Source of the DNA: an uncultured Gemmatimonadota bacterium
GTDB taxonomy: Bacteria; Gemmatimonadota; Gemmatimonadetes; Gemmatimonadales; GWC2-71-9
Assembly (NCBI GenBank): GCA_946887295.1
Contig: CAMPKP010000115.1
Coordinates: 1-11,728 of the forward strand
Reading direction: 5' to 3'
DNA length: 11,728 bases
Numbering within the stretch: the first letter of the stretch is position 1; each line of letters begins with the position of its first letter. Shown piece by piece: positions 7,309 to 11,728 of the stretch. A program made the translations under genes and the position numbers. The notes beneath the pieces are model-generated. The model was not told where the DNA came from, searched no databases, and saw only the letters and a program-made list of their open reading frames with translations.

Positions 7309-8766
7309 ATGACTCGTCGTGCCGTTCCCGCCCTCCTGCTCGTCGCCGCGCTCGCCGCGGGTCCCATCGCGAGCTGCGCCCGCAATCCCGTCACCGGCAA
7401 GAACGAGCTCTCCCTGGTCTCCGAGTCCCAGGAGATCCAGATGGGCCAGCAGGCGGCCCAGGAGGTGGCGCAGACCATCGGCTTCGTCGAGAACCCGGCG
7501 CTGCAGGAGTACGTCGCCGGCATCGGCAAGCGCATGGCGGCGAAGTCGGAGCGCCCCAATCTCCCCTGGGAATTCCATGTGGTGAACGACGCCGCGGTGA
7601 ACGCCTTCGCGCTGCCCGGCGGCTTCATCTTCGTCACCCGGGGCCTGCTGGCGTACATGAACAACGAGGCCGAGCTGGCGTCGGTCCTGGGCCACGAGAT
7701 CGGGCACGTCACCGCGCGGCACTCGGTCCAGCAGATCAGCAAGGCGCAGCTCGCCACCCTGGGTCTCGGGCTCGGGAGCATTCTCTCGTCCGACATCGCG
7801 CAGTTCGCCGGGCTGGCGAGCCAGGGGCTCGGCGTGCTGTTCCTCAAGTACGGGCGCGACGCCGAGAACCAGGCCGACCAGCTGGGATTCAAGTACGCGC
7901 TGGGCCTGAACTACGACGTGCGGGAGATGGCCAACGTCTTCCAGACGCTGGGCCGCGCCAGCGGCGGCGGCGAGGGCCGGCTGCCCGAGTGGCTCTCCAC
8001 CCACCCCAACCCGGAGAACCGCGTCGCCAGGACGCTGGAGCGCCTGGACACGCTCCACACCTCGCTCGCGAACGCCGTCGTCAACCGGGAGCAGTACCTC
8101 GAGCACATCAAGGGCCTCACCTTCGGGGACGATCCCCGGCAGGGCTTTTTCGAGGGGACGACGTTCTATCACCCCGACATGCGGTTTCAGGTCCACTTCC
8201 CGGAGGGCTGGAAGACCCAGAACACGCCGGCCGCGGTCGTCGCGGTGAGCCCCCAGGAGGATGCGATCATCCAGCTCGCGCTCGCCGGCAACACGCCGCC
8301 GCGCGAGGCCGCGTCGAAGTTCCTCTCGCAGGAAGGCATCCAGCCGGGGCAGGGGTCCACCCAGACCATCAACGGGAATCCGGCCGCCACCAGCTACTTC
8401 CAGGCCCAGACCCAGCAGGGCGTGATCGAGGGGCTGGTCGCCTTCGTCGCCTACGGCGGAAGAACGTTCGCCCTGCTGGGCTACACACCTCAGGGAAAGC
8501 TCGGGACCTACGACGACGAGCTGCGCCGGACCATCAGCAGCTTCGACCAGCTGCGGAACTCGGCCGCGCTCAGCGTGCAGCCGGCGAAGCTGGAGCTGGT
8601 GAAGCTTCCCCGGGAGATGACGCTGGCCCAGTTCTACCAGACGTATCCCTCCACGGCGTCCATCGAGGAGCTCGCCATCATCAACGAGCTGGAGGGACCG
8701 GAATCGGTGATTCCGAGAGGGCGGATCGTGAAGCGGGTGGTCGGAGGGCGGAAGCCGGCCGGCTAG
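7309..8766 (+). CDS. M48 family zinc metalloprotease lipoprotein
   Basis: This 485-residue periplasmic, lipid-anchored peptidase is of the M48 (BepA/LoiP-like) type, a group linked to quality control of outer-membrane and envelope proteins. The N-terminus has Arg3-Arg4, a hydrophobic core and the lipobox IASC (Cys23), followed by the family phrase NPVTGKNELSLVS. The zinc site is HEIGH (129-133; His129, Glu130, His133), with the third ligand Glu186 in ENQAD, and LSTHPNPENR closes the catalytic domain near 240. The long C-terminal half is the distinctive part. Residues about 283-415 resemble a PsbP/Mog1-type domain (HPDMRFQVHFPEGW at its start). About 430-477 look like the LysM-like tail seen in some M48 proteins (MTLAQFYQ, IINELEG, VIPRGRIVKRV). 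It has its own ribosome binding site and is probably monocistronic. Confidence 0.92.
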   Translation: MTRRAVPALLLVAALAAGPIASCARNPVTGKNELSLVSESQEIQMGQQAAQEVAQTIGFVENPALQEYVAGIGKRMAAKSERPNLPWEFHVVNDAAVNAFALPGGFIFVTRGLLAYMNNEAELASVLGHEIGHVTARHSVQQISKAQLATLGLGLGSILSSDIAQFAGLASQGLGVLFLKYGRDAENQADQLGFKYALGLNYDVREMANVFQTLGRASGGGEGRLPEWLSTHPNPENRVARTLERLDTLHTSLANAVVNREQYLEHIKGLTFGDDPRQGFFEGTTFYHPDMRFQVHFPEGWKTQNTPAAVVAVSPQEDAIIQLALAGNTPPREAASKFLSQEGIQPGQGSTQTINGNPAATSYFQAQTQQGVIEGLVAFVAYGGRTFALLGYTPQGKLGTYDDELRRTISSFDQLRNSAALSVQPAKLELVKLPREMTLAQFYQTYPSTASIEELAIINELEGPESVIPRGRIVKRVVGGRKPAG

Positions 8767-9155
8767 TCCGGCAGCCTCAGCAGCAGGCGCTCGGTGCTGT
8801 CGGTGCCCTCGACGACCTGGGCGAAGATGGTGAGCGCCTCGCTGCCGACCGGCTCCCTGACGCAGGACGCGGGCACCAGGCCCCGCACCTCGATGGCCCA
8901 GGCGCCCGCCTGGAGCACCCAGACCCCGGCCGATGGTCCGGTGCCCGCGATGGCACAGACGCCCCCTACGCGCACTCTGCGGCCCACCAGCGAGTCCCGC
9001 TCGACGATCTGGCGGACGGTGACCATGGGGGCCATGTCGGCGTTCAGGGGCGCCACGTAGGCCGGAGCCGAGCCGACCCCCTCGCCCCGGCTGCAGCCAA
9101 TCAGTAACCCCAATAACGACAATAACATAGCTGGCGGTCGGCGCCTGCTCGACAC
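8763..9155 (-). CDS. Small lipoprotein with OB-fold-like domain
   Basis: I do not recognise a named family. Starting from GTG at 9155 the product has 130 residues: a positively charged n-region (Arg4-Arg6), a Leu-rich core and lipobox LIGC (Cys21), so it is predicted to be an envelope lipoprotein. After a short linker, residues about 44-128 (VTVRQIVE, LVGRRVRVGGVCAIAG, GVWVLQAGAWAIEVRG, ALTIFAQVVEG) follow the strand pattern of a small OB-fold of the stand-alone exported kind. Cys67 and Cys98 could form a disulfide. The start is uncertain: TTG at 9188 or ATG at 9128 are alternatives, and none has a clear ribosome binding site. The ATG alternative would lose the basic n-region. It lies just behind the VWA gene on the same strand and may be co-transcribed with it. 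Its stop codon overlaps that of the convergent M48 gene. Confidence 0.7.
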   Translation of the reverse strand: MSSRRRPPAMLLSLLGLLIGCSRGEGVGSAPAYVAPLNADMAPMVTVRQIVERDSLVGRRVRVGGVCAIAGTGPSAGVWVLQAGAWAIEVRGLVPASCVREPVGSEALTIFAQVVEGTDSTERLLLRLPD

Positions 9156-9201
9156 CGGCTTGGCCCGAGGGGTGACTGGGGAGCGCAATGAGGCTGGTCG
9201 C

Positions 9202-10491
9202 TCAGCTGACGCGGCGGGTCTTCCGCTTCATGAAGTCCATCAGGATGAACTGACCCAGCGTCATGGTGTTGGTGAAGTACGCCTTGCCCTTGCAGATGGA
9301 CGCCACCTGCTTGACGAACTCCACCAGGCTGCGGTCCCGCGCCAGCATGAAGGTGTTGATCATGATCCCGCTGCGGCGGCAGTTCGAGACCTCGCGGTAG
9401 GTGGCCTGCAGGATCTGCGGATCGAGGCCCATCGAGTTGACGTAGATCCGGCCGTCGGGCATGGTCAGCGCCGACGGCTTGCCGTCGGTGATCATGATGA
9501 TCTGCCGCATGTCCTTCTTCTGGGCCAGCAGGATTCTGCGGGCGAGCTTGAGCCCCTCGGCGGTATTGGTGTGGTAGGGTCCCACCTGCGCCTGCGCCAG
9601 CGCGCTCAGCGGAATCTCCTCGGCCGAGTCGTGGAACAGCACGACGCGGAGGCTGTCGCCGGGGAACTGGGTGCGGATCAGGTGGGTGAGGGCGAGTGCC
9701 ACCTTCTTCGCCGGGGTGAAGCGGTCCTCGCCGTAGAGGATCATGGAGTGGGAGCAGTCGAGCATCAGCACCGTCGCGGCCGACGAGCGGTACTCGGACT
9801 GGCTCACCATCAGGTCCTGGTACTCGATGTTGATCGGAACCCCGAGCCCCTCGCGCGCTATGGCGTTGGTGAGGGTCGCGGGCACGTCGAGGTTGAGCAC
9901 GTCGCCGAACTCGTAGGGCTTGCTCACGCCTTCCGCCTCGACGCCGGTGGCGAGGTAGGGCGTGTCGTGGGCCCCGAAGCTCGACTTGCCCACGCTTCCG
10001 AGCAGGCTCTTCAGCGTCTTGTAGCCCAGGAAGTCGATGCCCTTCTCGGTCAGGTTGAACTGCACCTGCTGGGCGGCGGAGTGGGCCTGGCCGCCGGGGC
10101 CGAACATGGACTGGTAGCCCTGGGGGACCTGCGGCGGCTGGCCGACGTTGAGGTAGCCCTCGTCGATGAGGCGCTGCACGATGCGATCGAGCAGCTCGCC
10201 GAGCCCCTGCTCGATCTGGCGGTCGCGCTCCGCGTCCCCGGTGGACTCGCCCCGAAGCACCTTCAGCATCTCGTTGGTGAGCTGGCCGGATTCCATCAGG
10301 GCCTGGAGAATGGCCTGCCTGAGCGACTCGAGCGACCGCTCGCCCTCGCTCCCCTCGTCGTGCCAGAAGGATGGCGACCCGCCCGCGAACCCCGACTGGA
10401 GCAGGAAATCCCCCAGCTGATCCAGCAGGCCCTGCAGGTTGACGGCGTCGGCGAGCTCGGGGTGGTACTTCGAGTAGGTGGTGAAGCGCAT
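9202..10491 (-). CDS. von Willebrand factor A (VWA) domain protein
   Basis: This 429-residue cytoplasmic protein has no signal peptide or membrane helix. The N-terminal half is mostly helical and charged (about 15-130). A middle region (about 140-235) has [19 protein letters not shown] and ends with [20 protein letters not shown]. The C-terminal VWA domain (about 238-415) has a complete metal-ion-dependent adhesion site: DCSHS (Asp245, Ser247, Ser249), Thr310 in HTNTAEGL and Asp336 in ITDGKPS. The arrangement resembles VWA proteins that partner MoxR- or magnesium-chelatase-like AAA+ ATPases (ChlD/CoxE-like), but no such ATPase is adjacent. The ATG at 10491 is the only possible start, because a TAG lies at 10497-10495. 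It has no Shine-Dalgarno element. The MFS gene diverges upstream and a small lipoprotein gene follows. Confidence 0.88.
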   Translation of the reverse strand: MRFTTYSKYHPELADAVNLQGLLDQLGDFLLQSGFAGGSPSFWHDEGSEGERSLESLRQAILQALMESGQLTNEMLKVLRGESTGDAERDRQIEQGLGELLDRIVQRLIDEGYLNVGQPPQVPQGYQSMFGPGGQAHSAAQQVQFNLTEKGIDFLGYKTLKSLLGSVGKSSFGAHDTPYLATGVEAEGVSKPYEFGDVLNLDVPATLTNAIAREGLGVPINIEYQDLMVSQSEYRSSAATVLMLDCSHSMILYGEDRFTPAKKVALALTHLIRTQFPGDSLRVVLFHDSAEEIPLSALAQAQVGPYHTNTAEGLKLARRILLAQKKDMRQIIMITDGKPSALTMPDGRIYVNSMGLDPQILQATYREVSNCRRSGIMINTFMLARDRSLVEFVKQVASICKGKAYFTNTMTLGQFILMDFMKRKTRRVS

Positions 10492-10545
10492 GTTCTAGAG
10501 ATAATGCGGGGCGATGGTGTTGGCCAGATTAACTTACCTCCCATC
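10492..10545. promoter_or_regulatory. Short divergent intergenic region (VWA / MFS)
   Basis: These 54 bases must hold both promoters for the divergent VWA and MFS genes. AT-rich patches lie just upstream of each start: minus-strand CATTAT at 10506-10501, nine bases before the VWA ATG, and plus-strand ATTAACTTA at 10528-10536, about ten bases before the MFS GTG. Neither start codon has a ribosome binding site. This layout would suit leaderless transcripts, but the boxes are weak matches. Confidence 0.35.
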
Positions 10546-11728
10546 GTGCCGAGCCGCCCGTCCTCCGTCTTCTCCGCCCTCCGTCACCGCGACTTCCGCC
10601 TCTTCCTCGGTGGCCAGCTGGTCTCCCAGTGCGGCACGTGGGTGCAGACCGTGGCACTGGGCTGGCTGGTGCTCCAGCTGACCGACTCCGCCTTCGCGGT
10701 GGGCCTGGTGACGGCGCTGGGCTCGCTGCCGATCCTGCTCTTCACCCTCTACGGCGGCGTCGTGGCGGACCGGGTGGACAAGCGCCGGCTGGTGCTGGTG
10801 CTCCAGTGCCTGATGCTGCTCGAGGCCCTCACCCTGGCGGTGCTGACCCACGGGGGGTGGATCACGGTGCACCTGGTGATGGCGCTGGCGGCGTTCTCCG
10901 GGCTGCTCTCGGCGTTCGAGGTCCCCACCCGGCAGGCGCTGGTGAGCGAGATCGTGGGCAAGGACGATCTGATGAACGCCATCGCCCTCAACTCGAGCGC
11001 TTTCAACGTGGCGCGGGTCATCGGGCCATCCATCGCGGGCGCCCTCATCGCCACGGTGGGCCTGGCGGCGTGCTTCTACGTCAACGCGGCGAGCTACCTG
11101 GCGGTGATCGTGGGCCTCGTCCTCATGCGGGTGCCGCACCCGGCGGCGCCGTCCAGCGCGCGGGCGCTCGGCGCGCTCCGGGAGGGGTTCGCCTACATCT
11201 TCGGCAACCGGTGGCCCCGGGCCCTGGTGACGATCATCGCGAGCTTCAGCATCTTCGGGTACTCGTTCGTCCCGATGATGCCGGTCTTCGCCCGCGACGT
11301 CCTGGGGCTCGACGCCGACGGATACGGCGCCATCGTCTCGGCGATCGGGCTGGGCGCGGCCGTCGGCGCGATCGGCATGGCCGCCAGGGGCAGCCGCACG
11401 CGGAGCGGCCGGCTGCTGATCGGCTCGTTCGCGCTCTTCGGCGTGCTGCTGGGCGCCGGCGCCTTCGCGCCGAGCTTCTGGTGGGCGCTGATTCTCTTCA
11501 CCGGCGCCGGCTGCCTCATGGCGGTGAACGGGATCCAGGCCAACACGATGCTCCAGGTCCAGGCGCCGGACCGCCTGCGGGGCCGGGTGATGGGGTTCTA
11601 CTCGTTCGTGGTGCTCGGCATGGCGCCGTTCGGCGCGTTCCAGGCGGGCTGGGTGTCGGAGCACTTCGGTGTCCGCGCCGCCTTCGCCCTGGGCGGTGCG
11701 GCGTGCGCGGTGACGGCGGGGGCGGTGG
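10546..11728 (+). CDS. MFS transporter (exporter type), cut by window edge
   Basis: This is the first 394 codons of a major facilitator superfamily permease of the MFS_3/EntS-like exporter group, whose members pump out siderophores or drugs by proton antiport across the inner membrane. The reading frame is open from GTG at 10546 to the end of the window. The N-terminus (FSALRHRDFRLFLGGQLVSQ) is typical. Hydrophobic helices follow in regular order, with motif A as GGVVADRVDKRR (70-81), the FEVPTRQALVSEIV and NSSAFNVARVIGPSIAGALI segments in the first half, and LQVQAPDRLRGRVMGFYSF near the end of the visible part. Substrate cannot be told from sequence. The GTG has no Shine-Dalgarno element. 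No alternative ATG lies close by in the frame, and the start agrees with family alignment. Confidence 0.88.
   Translation, partial: MPSRPSSVFSALRHRDFRLFLGGQLVSQCGTWVQTVALGWLVLQLTDSAFAVGLVTALGSLPILLFTLYGGVVADRVDKRRLVLVLQCLMLLEALTLAVLTHGGWITVHLVMALAAFSGLLSAFEVPTRQALVSEIVGKDDLMNAIALNSSAFNVARVIGPSIAGALIATVGLAACFYVNAASYLAVIVGLVLMRVPHPAAPSSARALGALREGFAYIFGNRWPRALVTIIASFSIFGYSFVPMMPVFARDVLGLDADGYGAIVSAIGLGAAVGAIGMAARGSRTRSGRLLIGSFALFGVLLGAGAFAPSFWWALILFTGAGCLMAVNGIQANTMLQVQAPDRLRGRVMGFYSFVVLGMAPFGAFQAGWVSEHFGVRAAFALGGAACAVTAGAV

Noticed and set aside
6222..7892. Long minus-strand open frame opposite the UDP-xylose synthase and M48 genes
   Set aside because: It spans two well-supported + strand genes, has shadow composition and shows no recognisable motif.
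7218..9107. Very long + strand open frame through the M48 gene
   Set aside because: It lies in a different frame from the zinc protease, is dominated by Arg/Gly/Pro/Ala and shows no domain. It exists only because GC-rich DNA is poor in stop codons.
10537..10542. Minus-strand GGAGGT as ribosome binding site for the VWA gene
   Set aside because: It lies about 45 bases before the VWA ATG, and a TAG at 10497-10495 closes the VWA frame between them. The ATG at 10544 beside it opens only an 82-residue shadow frame.
10534..11664. Minus-strand open frame opposite the MFS gene
   Set aside because: Its product is an Arg/His/Glu/Gln-rich low-complexity shadow, while the + strand encodes a complete run of MFS helices and motif A.

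Overview
The window is strongly GC-rich, densely coded DNA with G/C at most third codon positions. It comes from a Gram-negative-type bacterium: several proteins carry lipoprotein signal peptides, and there is a Tad/Flp pilus export machine. The style of the proteins (Tad ATPase, M48 lipoprotein, UDP-xylose synthase) suggests Gemmatimonadota or a similar soil phylum. That placement is inference from protein style only. No tRNA, rRNA, CRISPR array, insertion sequence or phage gene was recognised, and no gap between genes exceeds about 160 bases.

Region 1 (1-5585, + strand) is a tightly packed six-gene operon. It encodes the CpaF/TadA secretion ATPase, the inner-membrane proteins TadB and TadC, a small DUF192 protein, an AAA+ ATPase with an N-terminal winged-helix-like region, and a single-pass membrane protein whose outer part is an exact 23-residue tandem repeat. 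Adjacent genes overlap by 1 to 7 bases, apart from one 8-base gap, which implies translational coupling. The first three genes power and build a Tad pilus. The last three are the least understood part of the window and may be a Tad-associated accessory module. The 5' end of cpaF looks damaged: a well-placed ATG at 16 is out of frame with the conserved protein, and the usual N-terminal helical region is missing.

Region 2 (5604-8766) holds a minus-strand NTF2/DUF4440-type lipoprotein. Divergent from it, across an AT-rich promoter region, is a UDP-glucuronate decarboxylase (UDP-xylose synthase). An M48 zinc-metalloprotease lipoprotein with extra C-terminal domains follows.

Region 3 (8763-11728) holds two minus-strand genes, a small OB-fold-like lipoprotein and a von Willebrand A (VWA) protein with an intact metal site. 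An MFS exporter diverges from the VWA gene across only 54 bases and runs off the right edge. The lipoprotein and the M48 gene converge on a shared CTAG that supplies both stop codons.

The most interesting points are the accessory module at the end of the tad operon, the perfect 23-residue repeat, the damaged or rearranged start of cpaF, and a VWA protein with no adjacent AAA+ partner in a window that carries an unusual AAA+ ATPase elsewhere.
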